Part shown: piece by piece, positions 47,871 through 59,423 of the stretch | How positions within the stretch are numbered: position 1 is the stretch's first letter | Layout: each line of letters starts with the position of its first letter | From: Hofstenia miamia | Lineage: Eukaryota; Xenacoelomorpha; Acoela | Reading direction: 5' to 3' | DNA: 64,000 nucleotides | NCBI GenBank assembly: GCA_004352715.1 | Contig: SCFE01000081.1 | Span: 882,282 to 946,281 of the forward strand | Made by a program: the position numbers and the translations under genes | The notes under the pieces: generated by a model | What the model was told of the DNA's origin: nothing | The model's database searches: none | Seen by the model: the letters and a program-made list of their open reading frames with translations, nothing else

Positions 47871-49370
47871 CTATTTAGCCGAATAAGATATCTTTCTATC
47901 GCACACAATACCATTAGCAGGGTCATTGGATTCGGAGTATTCTTGAATTGTTTCTGGAAGATTTCTTAGAGGCACACTAGGAATGCAAAAATGAAATATC
48001 GCTAAGCTTAAAAACATCATACACGAATAGACACAAAAAGGAATGCTAAGTGACACTTTGTTAAAATTCAGTACTAACAAGAAAATTATTATACCCAATT
48101 GCGCAGCGAGGTCATATACAGCTCTTCCGCTGCCTCTTATTTGTACAGGCAATGTTTCTGCCAAATATATTCGGAAGGCAATTAAAAACATTACAGAACT
48201 GAACTTAATCCCAATCATTATGCATACAAGAAGAAGCCTATTTTCTTGTTGCCATGCGGCAAGAAGCAATAAGATTGAAGTCAGTCCTCCTAGTACTTCA
48301 AACATCAACTTCCGTGAAGCAAAGTTTTGAAATATTAAGTAAACTAAACAAAGCAAATCCACTAAGTGTATTAATATAAAGTCAATGTAAACATTCCTAT
48401 TAACGGATGGTATGTCGAAGCCAATTGTGACACAGATGCCTGTTACAACAAAGTCTAAAAATACATATATCAAGCTATGAAGAATCAATTTCCTTGATCT
48501 AAACATTTCAAAGCAGGTCTTAGAATATGAAAACATTGAAGATAAGTTTTTCCCTGAAAATTCGTCTTCTAATTGCTCTTTGATATCTCCTTCCAAGGTG
48601 ATGCCATTTTGTTTGGCCAGATTGATGAAAACCGTTGAAGCATCTTTAAATCTCTTCTTGCAAAGAAGCCACCTTGGACTTTCCGGTACAAAAAGAAATA
48701 CAGCAATTACTAGAATTGGCAATGGACATGAAAGTGCAAACAGCTGCATTTTCCAAGAATACCTGAAAATATATCCTACAATTGCGACTATCACTCCTGC
48801 TATTCCATGAAAAATAGCAAAAAGGAATCCAAACAGAGTTCTCTTAGACTTAATTACGATTTCTAAAACAATCAATTCACTTGGAATAGTAAACAACGGT
48901 AAAGAAAATCCAGAAAGTAAAGATGAAATAAGAAAACTAGTTGCGTTCTCGTAACACAATTCCATCACTGCTGCTATTCCAAACCCAAGGGATGAAAAGT
49001 ATATCGAGGATTTTCTTCCCATGGTCTCTTGAAAAATTGCAGTAGCAAAAAATCCGAAAATCCCTCCGATATAAAACATTGGTATTATCATAGAAAGGTA
49101 AAAATTGTTCATTCCACATGCCATATTTAAATCAGTATATATAGTGCTGATGTTATCAGAATATGTGTATTCCTTGCAATCAGAATGGCATTCATTTTTA
49201 ACATACAATACTGATGAATTGCTTACACACCTGAAATCTACTCGTGCTGCTATGAAAACAGTCTTGAATACTCTACACATACAGTAGCAAGAAAACAATG
49301 CTAATATTAAGTGAATTTTTATTTGTCCAATGCCAAATCCACATTTTGAAATCCAAATTTCGCTATGCAT
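47871..49370 (-). CDS. SLC22-like organic solute transporter (MFS), single exon
   Basis: Complete 499-residue major facilitator protein with about 12 hydrophobic segments, the first at ~20-40. Between segments 1 and 2 lies a Cys-bearing, N-glycosylatable loop (about 41-88; NSS at 51, NIS at 73) as in SLC22. SLC22-type marks: DLNMACG before segment 2, GRK in the 2/3 loop (118-120), PESPRWLL after segment 6 (229-236), ETLPVQIRGSGR in the 10/11 loop (405-416) and LPET near the C-terminus (471-474). The large charged loop after PESPRWLL fits the family. Such proteins move organic cations, anions or zwitterions such as carnitine across the plasma membrane; the substrate cannot be read here. The usual length is about 530-560, and the extracellular loop is on the short side. 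The frame has no intron, unusual for animal SLC22 genes, and is intact, suggesting a retained retrocopy or intron loss. Start context is moderate (G at -3). Confidence 0.9.
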   Translation of the reverse strand: MHSEIWISKCGFGIGQIKIHLILALFSCYCMCRVFKTVFIAARVDFRCVSNSSVLYVKNECHSDCKEYTYSDNISTIYTDLNMACGMNNFYLSMIIPMFYIGGIFGFFATAIFQETMGRKSSIYFSSLGFGIAAVMELCYENATSFLISSLLSGFSLPLFTIPSELIVLEIVIKSKRTLFGFLFAIFHGIAGVIVAIVGYIFRYSWKMQLFALSCPLPILVIAVFLFVPESPRWLLCKKRFKDASTVFINLAKQNGITLEGDIKEQLEDEFSGKNLSSMFSYSKTCFEMFRSRKLILHSLIYVFLDFVVTGICVTIGFDIPSVNRNVYIDFILIHLVDLLCLVYLIFQNFASRKLMFEVLGGLTSILLLLAAWQQENRLLLVCIMIGIKFSSVMFLIAFRIYLAETLPVQIRGSGRAVYDLAAQLGIIIFLLVLNFNKVSLSIPFCVYSCMMFLSLAIFHFCIPSVPLRNLPETIQEYSESNDPANGIVCDRKISYSAK

Positions 49371-50329
49371 TGCTACTGTTTGTAGAAGACGGAAGTGTTT
49401 TGTTGAAGACTCACATTATGGACTGAGTTCTTACAGGAACAAACAGACGATATTGAGAATTGCAATGGTGCACTCTTGTCAAATATGTGAAATTATATGT
49501 TAACAATAATATGATTTTGTCGAAGAACAAAATCGTAACTAAGAATATTAATGCTACACCTTCAACATGCTAGTAGAATAATGCAATCTCTTTGACAAAA
49601 TACTTTGTATAAAATCTAGGGTATAGTCCGTGTTCATGCCCTCGCCCGTAGCCGAATACTAAGTCCGTTATGCCCGTAGTTAAATGTTATTTATCTAGAA
49701 TTGCTTGATGCCACCAGAAAACCTTCAAATGTGCTATTAAAAAGAAACTTTCTCAATTCAAAACTAAGATTTTTTTGATATCACTGAGGAGTTAATTTTA
49801 CAACTGTAATGTCATAATTAGTCCCGTTTTCAGTAGATTAACCAACAAATAATGTCAATAATTGAAAAAGCGTACTTCAAACATCACAACCACAATCAGA
49901 ACCAGGATATATATGCTTAACCCCTAAAACAGATTTTTACACATATTTGGATAAATTTTCCTCAAACGTATATTTTTAAGTTAGCACTCATATTCCATCG
50001 TATATGTTACAGATGCCAAATATTTCACTGAATTTTATCTGTTTTTGCAACACCTCGAAACTATGTTATGATTAATGCAATATCGGATGGCAGTGAAATT
50101 CAATTCCTTAAAATTGATGAAGGCAATTAATTTTATGTGCGGTATTTTAGGTACTGTGTTGTAATTTCTACTAAAAATCTACATGAAGGATAGTGTTACA
50201 CGAAATAAAATAGATATATAGAATAGATCTAATGTACATTAGTCACTCTTTGTTTTGGTCATTATTTCCAAGAGCAGCTGAGATTCAAATCTTGCATAAT
50301 CTGATGTACAGCTAGTGTCAGCTTTTCTT
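49371..50329. other. 5' flank of the transporter gene
   Basis: AT-rich with no recognised frame. The promoter should lie here, but no clear TATA or initiator could be singled out against the AT background. Confidence 0.5.
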
Positions 50330-51640
50330 AAGTTTGACTGCTTTTGATGTGAGGTAGCACTACGCGGGGTAATGTGTCTGCAGGGTGAATTTTTATCGAC
50401 TGGGTTTGTACTCTATTCTTATTTGCGGGTATTTTTGAAGGACCACTAGTAAAGGTTGAATCCTAGGAGGGCAAACCGACATTGGTATGTTTTGCAATGC
50501 TTCTAATGGTTTGTGGTCTGATTCTACAAAAGATCTCTTCCATAAATGTTAAATGTACAAAGTAAGGAAGACTCATCATCAAAAGGAATGTGGCAATAAC
50601 TGCTAGTGGAAATCGATAATAGTAAAGAATTGCTTCCCATTGGAAAATGATCGCATTTCTGCAAGCCCTGGTGGGTAATAATGTTCAAGTCTAATGTCTT
50701 TATTGAAAGTTTTAGCATCAAAGTTTATTAGATCTCTATTTCGCTTTCCTACCCTACCATTCTGATTACCCAATCTGTTGGTTGACTAACGTCTGCGATT
50801 ATATCTTTTTTTTAAATTCTTCAAGTGTTAGTCTTAGTTTTGACATTATGCTGAGTGGAATGTTGCGTAGAGGTTTGGATAACTGGAAAAGCGTCTTTTT
50901 TCAATGACATGTGGTATGATACACCGATGCATCCAGATCCTTCAAATACACAATGATATTCATTTAAAAGGTTCATATAATTTTCACATCAGGAATCTGC
51001 AGAATCAAACGTGTCCCAGTTTATTGATTTCTGAAAGCTATCCGAAAATACGCATTCGACTTCTGAATTGAATGGTACTCTTCAGTTGAATTCGCATTAA
51101 GCAGTACCTGCACAATATCTGCATCTATGCACATGTTTACGCCCAATATTGGCTTGAATCTTCATGCGTTAACAAAAATTTGGTATTTAGTAATTGCATT
51201 TTAGCCCCTAAAATGATTGCAATGTGGGCCTCGCCATTAGCATGAATTTCATTCCCATCATATGCTGTAATTTTAGATTTGCTTCTTCTCATAACTACAT
51301 GCATCAATTTCTGGATCTTGTTGAAGAAAGATGTCGAAATAGCATTGCATTGTGCTCCTTTATCTACCTTCATTGGAAGCTTCATACATGTATTTCCGAA
51401 AGGAACTACTGTACTCACTGATGTAATATGGTTTTTTTCGTCTGGAACTAATTTCAGATATTGCATTGCATTCTAAATCGGATTCAGAATCAGAGGCTAA
51501 CGATGTACCTTCAGAAAACTCATTGACATAAGTTCACTTCTGGTGTGTTCTGCATTTCACGGCAAATTTATTGAATATGTAGCATTTTTGCACTTCTCTC
51601 TATGCTGCTGTCATCTGGCAAAACATAGTAAATCACTAAA
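50330..51640 (-). mobile_element. decayed Ty3/gypsy-type retrotransposon (gag-pol fragment)
   Basis: Read on the minus strand from 51640 downward, retroelement pieces appear in the right order but in shifting frames with stops: a CCHC-knuckle-like stretch with NKFAVKCR (~51560), a retropepsin domain (51466-51137), the fingers/palm start of reverse transcriptase (~50930-50530, with LRNIPLSIMSKLR, LINFDAKTFNKDIR and DDESSLL), then directly an RNase H segment VESDHKPLEALQ (~50535-50355). The middle of the reverse transcriptase and the front of RNase H are deleted. No LTRs or integrase were found. This is a cellular retrotransposon relic and cannot move. Confidence 0.85.
51137..51466 (-). pseudogene. 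gypsy-type aspartic protease fragment
   Basis: A 109-codon open stretch. MKVDKGAQCNAIS corresponds to the retropepsin active site, normally D-T/S-G-A followed by C and N; here the residue after Asp is Lys, which is not expected to be active. It is followed by ITAYDGNEIHANGEAHI, matching the typical flap and second-strand region (Y-G-x-x-I--G). Part of the decayed retrotransposon at 50330-51640. Confidence 0.8.
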
Positions 51641-53169
51641 TTTTCAAAATTGACTTTTTCATGAAAATATAATGCTTTTCTAATTATACATCATGTGGCA
51701 TAAATATTTTTTTCAGTTTGGCCCCCGTTAATGGTGTATACTTGTGGTTGGCAGAACTCATCATCTCCTATTTGCACTTGAAATAACCAGTTAAAACACA
51801 GAAATTCTACTTTATTTTTCACTGAATTGCTGTGTTTTGACAGCAGTATATGCAGGACCAGTGGCGCGCTTAGGGGGCAGGGGGCGGCCTCAAAATTGAA
51901 AATAGTTCAAGTTAATTCAAGATGTTATTAATCGATTTGCTGCTAAAAACAGACGATTGCATTTTGTGTAAGCTTATTTCTGTCCAAAAAATCATTTATA
52001 TTAATTGATGAAAGAATTGTCTCCTAGATGTCATTGTTGGGGAGACTGGAAGTTACATTGGCCATATTAATGAAACACTTCAACTGAGGCTTAAGTATTT
52101 TTTTCATTTCTAGTATTAACATAGCAATGTAAAACATTTCTATAATGTAAATTCTAAAGAGGGAGGTTGCTGAGAAACAATAAATTAATAAATAGTAATC
52201 TTTATTAAATTATCCATCGATTGAGCATGTCAACTAAATTATGTGATCTGCCAATCAATGTTCATATGAAATACTAGAAGAGATTTTGAAATTAACATCC
52301 GCTTTTTCTTTATATTAAATTTTTTTACCGATTGAACAAGATTTATTATAATTATTCACAGTGGTTTGGTCAGAAAAGACATTCATACTGTAGACCTGGC
52401 TCACACCCATCCTTAAGATACAGATGGTATTGCAAGGATCATAGTAATCGAATATATGTTATACTTAAATAAGGACTTATTAAACTTTCACCAAGAAGTT
52501 TAAAAATTTTAAAAAAATATGGACGGTTTTTTATCAAAGGGAGTTCCTAGATCATAACAATAAAGAGGTATAAATATGATCATTGAAATCAATTAGTGGC
52601 GGCGCCCCCTCCTAAAATCAATTTCTTTCAGAAATTTCAGAAATAATTTAAACATTAAAAGTGCTATGATTTGGTCAATGTGCTGGCCAATAAATGTAAT
52701 TTGCCCCCCACCTTACAAAATTCGCTCCGCTGCAACTGAAAACACCAAAATCTTAAACAATAAAAATTCATTCATACATCCACTCAGAATAAAATATTGA
52801 GAACTGCTTAATAAGTGTCTAAAAAAATATTTGATTTATAGGACGAATGGTGAGATAGAATCTATTATCCATATAAAATCACACTAATTGTGAAGATTAT
52901 CAAACGTTGTAAAATAGAAGGCTACAGTTTTAAAACAACATTCTCATTGTAAATTATGTTAGAATAAGATTTGTAGGATTCATGCAGTAATCTTTCTTGA
53001 TGAATTAGCTAAATTTATATTATTTTTTGCTCAACAATGAAGATTGATTCAATTGTTGACCATTTGAATTTGGGAATGTTGTAGAGATGTGCTATAATTG
53101 CATTATTTGTAATTCCGTATTAAGGTTTTCATCAGAGGTTGCCATGCTAAGCCTTTTTGTAGAAGCAAT
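51641..53169. other. intergenic with a probable hAT-like repeat
   Basis: 51859 starts CAGTGGCGCGCTTAGGGGGC and 52738 ends the reverse complement of CAGTTGCAGCGGAGCGAA, with GGGGGCGGCC and CCCCCTCC patches between. This looks like a hAT-type non-autonomous repeat of about 880 bp, but the flanking octamers do not match, so the boundaries are uncertain. Confidence 0.4.
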
Positions 53170-53430
53170 CTAGAAATTTTCTCCACTAATATGCTGTACA
53201 TAGCTTGTAATTGTCATAAAAAATTCAAAACGGTTATAAAGTTTGCAATATTCACAAATTTTTGTAGTAACCCTTTGATGCATATTAGATCTACAGAAAT
53301 CCACATTATTTTGGTCCAATTCCTTATTATATTTTGATGTCATAAGCTTGAACCGTTCCCTGCCTACATAACTAAGGATTGCAAAGTCAGTCCAAAAACA
53401 AAGTGATAAAAAATATATTGCATTTAGCAT
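53170..53430 (-). CDS. weak hypothetical small protein (86 aa)
   Basis: ATG-initiated frame with a hydrophobic first ~20 residues (MLNAIYFLSLCFWTDFAI) that could be a signal sequence, followed by a polar region with Cys at three positions in RSNMHQRVTTKICEYCKLY. No homology recognised. It may be chance, since hydrophobic short frames are frequent in AT-rich DNA. Confidence 0.2.
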   Translation of the reverse strand: MLNAIYFLSLCFWTDFAILSYVGRERFKLMTSKYNKELDQNNVDFCRSNMHQRVTTKICEYCKLYNRFEFFMTITSYVQHISGENF

Positions 53431-54012
53431 ATTTCACATGTGCATCTGATAAAAAGGAACATTCTATTAATGAACAATGAGTATGACATTTAGAATGCAT
53501 GGAGATAATAACTGATGATATCAGGAAACAGCATCCCAAGTCCTGAGTAAAAATATTACATGTTTCAGCAATACAATTTTTTACAGTTTCGGGCTCGAAA
53601 GACTCTATTAGTAATATTTATAATTTAAGAAACTTTTTTATGTGCATTTCTAATAAAACATGATTCTTCAAATTTATTAATGAGTTTTAAGATTAATACA
53701 GATTGAGACTACGCATTTTCAAACCCCAATTCTATATTTTTTCATCAAAACTACATGTAACATCCGATTTGACTGCCTGTTTCTAATATATATAATATTC
53801 AGATAAAACAATTGTTGAAGATTGGATTGAAATATTGGTTGGACTGATGTATTAAAAACGACTTATTCGATGAACATACATATGCAAATGCAAAGGACTG
53901 TGTTTCGCAACCAGGAGAAACAAAGTTTGCATCTTACCCAGTTGCAAGTTATGGAATAGTCAGTATAGCTTTTCAGTGATTGACGATGCGCCACACGAAT
54001 TGAACACCAGGG

Positions 54013-54402
54013 ATGGCTTCGATTTTTAGCACTCTGTATTGGTACTGCCTTGTTGTCTCAGTTCCATGGGCCCTAAGATTTTGTGCTACATTTCTTCGAG
54101 AATTGATTAATGCTAGAGTTGAATACCCCTATATCAAAGAAGAGGACAGAGACTCCGTTGCTGCTTGTGTGAGATGTGGTTCTTTTTTAAATTCGGACAG
54201 TGTCATGCATTTTATTATGGCGACTTGCAACAAAACGCCAGTGGGACAAGAGAGCGCATGTGTAGTGGGGAAACATTTGCTGCATAGGCACGTCGTGGGC
54301 ATATCAGAAGGTTCAATACCATATTCTATCTCTAAACTCGCTCTTGTTGAAAGAGAATTGAGCCAGGATAATCAACCTTTGCATGTTATTCAGTTCGTTT
54401 AA
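54013..54402 (+). CDS. hypothetical protein, 129 aa
   Basis: ATG in a good context (CAGGGATGG) opens 129 codons ending in TAA. The stretch is richer in G+C and codon-like than the flanks. The product has a hydrophobic start, then EEDRDSVAACVRCGSF with a C-x-x-C pair, and ends in a charged tail (SKLALVERELSQDNQPLHV). No known family recognised. It could be an exon, a small single-exon gene or a piece of an unclassified transposon. No splice evidence was seen, and its neighbours on both sides are non-coding. Confidence 0.4.
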   Translation: MASIFSTLYWYCLVVSVPWALRFCATFLRELINARVEYPYIKEEDRDSVAACVRCGSFLNSDSVMHFIMATCNKTPVGQESACVVGKHLLHRHVVGISEGSIPYSISKLALVERELSQDNQPLHVIQFV

Positions 54403-57046
54403 CAGTTGTTAATATCTGATTCGATATCATCATATATTTTTTGAGACACATCTTCACGTAGCTTTTCTGTTAGGCATCAGTGATCAGTGATATATTGTCT
54501 GGTTGCGACAGAATTAGGCTTTTCAGGGGGTGCGTAACTTCGCTAGAGAAATCACAATCTTCACAACAAGTTTAAACTCGGTCTATAATGCGAAGGCCAC
54601 CAAATTTGGTTGGTAGTCGCAAAAATCGAGTCCGATTACAGTCGATTAATATAACCTAACATCACCATTGCCCAGAAAATTATTATGATTTATAACCATT
54701 CTTGTTTTGCGACATTTTAATTGGTTTTGTATTTTTATTTTAACGCTTTCAAAATTGTTACCAGTGTTCATATATATTGTTCACAAATTTCAGAATATAG
54801 ATTATTTTTTCTTTTTCTAATCGCAAACCCTGAAAAGCTCGACAAAAATAATTCGTCAAAAGACTACAGGCTTGATGAAGCTTTATGCCCAATTAAGTGC
54901 GGGATGAACATCGTTGCAATTTTCTGATTAGTTACTCTTACATATGGTCGGAAATTTAGCTTACATTTTTTAGAAACAACCTTTACTTGGCAATATTTCG
55001 CGAGGAACTCGTAATAATCCATGATGGTAAAAACAGAAATCCATTTATCAAAAAATAATACCGGAAAACGTACTTCAAGTACGGTTGCCATCACAAAACT
55101 GCCAGTAAATGGAATTAGCGAAATTCCCTATAAACATGCATGAAGTTAATCTACAGGCATTTTAGTAATGGTTACACCCAACATGAAATCCTCTTTCCGG
55201 AACTAAAAATCTAATAAAATTCGTGCTACCATAAGTTATCTTGTCCGTGCGTACAGTCGCCGGCACTAAGTCCGGAAAATGAATTTGGAGTACAGCTGCC
55301 GGAAGAAATTGCATATAAATATTTTTGAGTACGTTAGCTATTAAAAGTGTGTGTTTGTGTGAGTGTGTATATATATACATATATATATATATAATAAATA
55401 CAGGCATATACATTCATATATAATTTCTCAGTGAAGTGAACTGCGATGTCAATTTAATAAATTTTATATATATATAGAAACGCGATCTATTTCCTGCTTG
55501 CAAAATTGCGCCTGATGTTGACAGACTTCCTCAGAAGCTGAATTGTAATTTTTTAACCAATATGTGCCTATTGAAAGAAGGATAATCAATGCGACAAAGT
55601 ATATTTAACCTTACAAAACCAACACCGACCATTTGACCTGACCTTATATTTTCAACTATGCTGCTCTCTTATGCGTGCTTACAAAATTTGGGTGAAGTAA
55701 TTACACTACTCGCTGACATGATAAGTAATAGCAAAGTTTTCGCCATATATCCAATTATTGATATGAGACATTTTCTGATTGTCTCTTTTCAACAGCATTT
55801 CGTTCCATAAGAGCACGAAGTATCTCAGTCATTTTTTCTTAAAAATGAGAAAAACTACAACTTCATAAAATGTCAATATTAAATTTATAGTTTTTGCAAA
55901 GCATAATCACTCAAGTGAGCGAATATTTCTGATTCGAAAATGCTGCCAATCAATAGAAACAAATATGCTAATTGAGTTAGATGTATATTTCTAAATTGGG
56001 CAAAAGCTGACTTAGATACTTTTTGCTATTATGGAGCGATTTATTCTTCCGCTTTTGAACAGTGGCGTGCACAAAATTTCTACAATTTTGCCAAAAACAC
56101 TTTAGGTGTAGTCAATTGTAAAAATAATAAATTGTGTGTACATTTCATAATTTGGAAATGTTATCAATAAATATGCTTTGAAATAGCTTAAAAGGTAAAA
56201 TCTTGGCTGTTAATTAATTCAAAAAAATTAGAACACGGATATTTAAGTCCCCTTGCAATAAAATTTGAAATTATTGAAAGCCACAGTCGGGAACATTAAA
56301 TGTGTTCCAAACCTGAAGCAAAAATTTTATACTAACCAAATCTTTGTATATAATAATATAATGAAAAATATTGACAAGTAAATTGATACAAAAAATACAA
56401 ATATTGAGGAATTTAGAACCCATGTTGCTTTAATTTACAGTATATAGAAGAGTTTATCTAAGATGCTATAAAAATAACAATGTTTAGTAAACTTTCGTGA
56501 GAAAATGCAATTTTATCAAACGACAAGCGAATCCAAACATTCAACTTTCATCCAAGCTACTTTGTATTTTCTGAAAGCCATGCTCCCTGAAAACATATTT
56601 CAAAAATCGAAACGAGAATTGCTGCAAAGTTATAAAGTTTTAAATCAAATGCAGCAGTCATGGAACTTAGGGAATACTTAAAATGCAACATTAAGGGATG
56701 CATATTTTAATTATTTTAAATTAAATGCGAAAATATATATTTTGAAAGTGAGATTAAGATACAAAATAAATCAAATGAATGGAAAGCTTGAGCTAAAACC
56801 TTCAGTTGATTAATTCAAAACAAATAAAATAGAATGCGGCTGTGTTGTTGATTATAAACGGATATGGTGGTCGCATACTAGCAGAAGCGTTCAAAAGTTT
56901 CAAACTAAGACATCAATTGCAAAATGTTTTTAGGCCTGTTAATGAAATTTAAAGCGTTTCGTTGGTTGATAAAAACGTAACTGCTCTGTTAATCTATAAA
57001 GAAATTTCAAAAAATACAGTTAAAATACACATATAATCGAAGAACA
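54403..57046. other. intergenic, no gene seen
   Basis: AT-rich. Contains short TA/GT microsatellites around 55345-55393 and a hAT-like end (CAGTGGCGTGCAC at about 56061) without a partner. This is the 3' flank of PRIM2. Confidence 0.55.
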
Positions 57047-57052
57047 TTTAAT
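57047..57052 (-). terminator. ATTAAA polyadenylation signal for PRIM2
   Basis: ATTAAA on the minus strand, 23 bases after the PRIM2 stop codon. It is the commonest variant signal, close enough to imply a very short 3' UTR. No AATAAA is present in that interval. Confidence 0.5.
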
Positions 57053-57075
57053 TATCACAAAAACTAAAAAATAAA

Positions 57076-57481
57076 TCACACATCTTCCTGAGATAATTCT
57101 TCTAGTATAGCCTTAGTAGCACCATCAAAGCGCTTTTGAGACCTCTGAGATATGTGACCGGTAGATTGAAATCGTTTGGCTTCCTCGTAGTACTGATTAG
57201 GGTGATTAATCAGCACTTCAACCTCAGTGCCTTGTTGAAACTCGAAGAACTTACTACAGGCCAATGTGTACTGTTTGCTCTGGACAATTTTGAGAACTTC
57301 ATCAACCTCATGTGATTGGATATTATAAGATGCCAGTTTATTAGAGAGTGTAGAAAGGGCGCTATGTTTGAAAGGACAACCGTGATAATCATCACTTCCC
57401 ATTGGAGGATTTTGATTTTGAATTTTGGAGCAACTGTATGCTGAGTATGATGTTCGTTTACCTTCCTTGCCATACATGTGT
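57076..57481 (-). CDS. PRIM2: DNA primase large subunit, last exon
   Basis: C-terminal exon of the regulatory subunit of primase, which with PRIM1 and DNA polymerase alpha makes RNA-DNA primers in the nucleus. The acceptor TTTAG precedes 57481, and the split Arg codon joins exactly to the exon ending at 62679 (IR-HMYGKEGKR). 134 codons follow, then TGA. Three Fe-S ligands of the C-terminal domain are here: Cys in YSCSKI, in YHGCPFKH (18 residues on) and in LACSKFFE (40 further on), spacings matching the vertebrate protein. HPNQYYEE, the conserved block after the cluster, is present. The tail after it is much shorter than in human PRIM2, ending LEELSQEDV. A near-complete match in motif order makes this secure. 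Confidence 0.95.
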
Positions 57482-57810
57482 CTAAACGACAAATATTTAC
57501 AGAAAATTATTTTCAGAACCACGGGGAGAATTGATTACCTAGTTTCGGAATAATAAACATTGACATTTTTACATGATTATTCATTACAATATTAAAAAGC
57601 AAAATTGAATAACAATTCAGCTTAACCCTCAACAGTACATATGTACAAAATGTACACATGAAAATTTTGACCCTTCAGTGTACTTTCATAAACTAGTTTT
57701 AGATTTATGTCTTGTGAGCGATTATACTTTGTTTTAATGTCATCAATGAGCATTAGATTATTTGTATAAAGTATTCATTAAAACAGTTGGGCATTTCCAT
57801 AGTCAATTTT

Positions 57811-59025
57811 TGTCATGGACGGGACACTTGGACGTTTCAAGATTGACGATTATAGAAATCAAGAGCAACAGCCAAAATCGAAATAGGATGAATAATTGTA
57901 GATTACGTAAATACAACTTATGGTACAAAAATTACTTCAAAAAATTTCAGTATGTATTACTAAGGTCAATTAATATTTTGTCATGGACGGGACAGCGCAC
58001 AGATTGACCGTTCGCCAACATTCATTTTATATTCTCTATTCGTGCAAATTGCAGCGGCCTATGGACACATGATAGAATGGTACTCACCCTTCTATAAGAC
58101 AGTCAAAATATTTCAATGTGCGTCAGGTAGCGGGTACTATTTGGAATCGAAATAGGCATATCGGTGTCATGGACGGGACATAGTGCTAATAATATATTCC
58201 TAAAATGGTTTTATCAGGGACAACTCATCATTTCATCTCAATATTGGCTCCTTGTAAGACACAAACAAGAAAATAAGTATATTGGCCTCATTGTTAGAGC
58301 TGACCGGGTTAAAAATTCATTTCATAGTACTTAACATTATCTGTTATCAAAAGAGAGTACTACATTATGTCGAATACTTCATACTTCTAATTGAGCATAT
58401 CATATGTAGTCATTTCATACGAAAATGCTGCAGATAAACTGTTTTGCAAGGTAATTCCATAATTTCCAATGGTTTACAGAAAACCTGATTTGCCATATTT
58501 AGTTATTTACTACAATAAGTGTCGGCATTCATGTACCAAGTTAATTTACTACAATCGTTTCAAATTCAAAAAGCATATTTTTGTCAGTTTTTTGATGAAA
58601 ATGGTAATTTATCATATCACAATATTCAATCTATTTTTGCTTATTGGGCCATTTTGCCATATAACTTTGCATATAACACTATATTATAGTTTGAAATTTT
58701 CCATATAGATGTCACTACATTTCAATTATCAAATATGTAATATCTGTTTCAAAATATTGAGAATATTTGCCTCAAAGTATCCAATTCTAAAGCCGCGCCG
58801 TATATTAGAGTCATTTGCAATACAAGCGTAATGGACGGGACATATTAATTTTGGCACATTTTTATGCAGTCAAGCGTGACGTTCGTCTGATTTAGAGTTA
58901 TTCAGCAAGTCTCTGTTATAGGCTTTGATGAATCCCCAAAAATGAAGCGATCGTGTACTAATATTAAGCCTGTGGTCTACTAGTCATGTCCCATATACCG
59001 GAGATGTAATGTCCCGTCCATGACA
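57811..59025. repeat. five scattered copies of TGTCATGGACGGGACA
   Basis: Exact 16-mers at 57811-57826, 57979-57994, 58165-58180 and, inverted, 59010-59025; a 12-base version (ATGGACGGGACA) at 58831-58842. Spacings are 168, 186, about 662 and about 183 bases. Flanks are not obviously repeated beyond a T-rich lead-in. A 16-mer this rich in G+C recurring by chance within 1.2 kb of AT-rich DNA is not credible. Role unknown. Confidence 0.9.
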
Positions 59026-59423
59026 AATTTTGATACAGTCTCCTTCGCTAAGGTCAAGTTTAACAAATTTATTCAAAAATTTGACATTGCACGTGAAACT
59101 ATATGTTCTTTCAATCATATAAAAGACAACAGGTCGCTATTTTCACGAATTTTAATTTTTCTGTCTCTGGTTGGCTTTTCTGTGGAAATGCCCAGTTATG
59201 TCAAAATTATCTTCATCAGTACGCTTGTGGACATTTTTTATACATTCTTAAATTTGTGCTAAATCGTCTTATTCAACACCCAACAGCAAGATTTCTATGT
59301 TCGAGTCAGTTGCAGTCACAATGGCGGCTATAGTATTGAGTAGGGTAAAAACGCTTGTCAAAAGTTTGTCAATGAATGATGTCACGCAATCCTTCATATT
59401 GTAATTCATATTCACAGTAAGAA

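Noticed and set aside
48043-49287. Several 60-95 codon frames inside the transporter gene
   Set aside because: Shadow frames of the 499-codon gene.
51224-51476. Two plus-strand frames over the protease relic
   Set aside because: Antisense shadows. The retropepsin signature is on the minus strand.
59020-59333. Overlapping 80- and 76-codon plus frames
   Set aside because: Two different frames over the same bases, beginning at a copy of the 16-bp motif. No homology, and inside an intron on the other strand.
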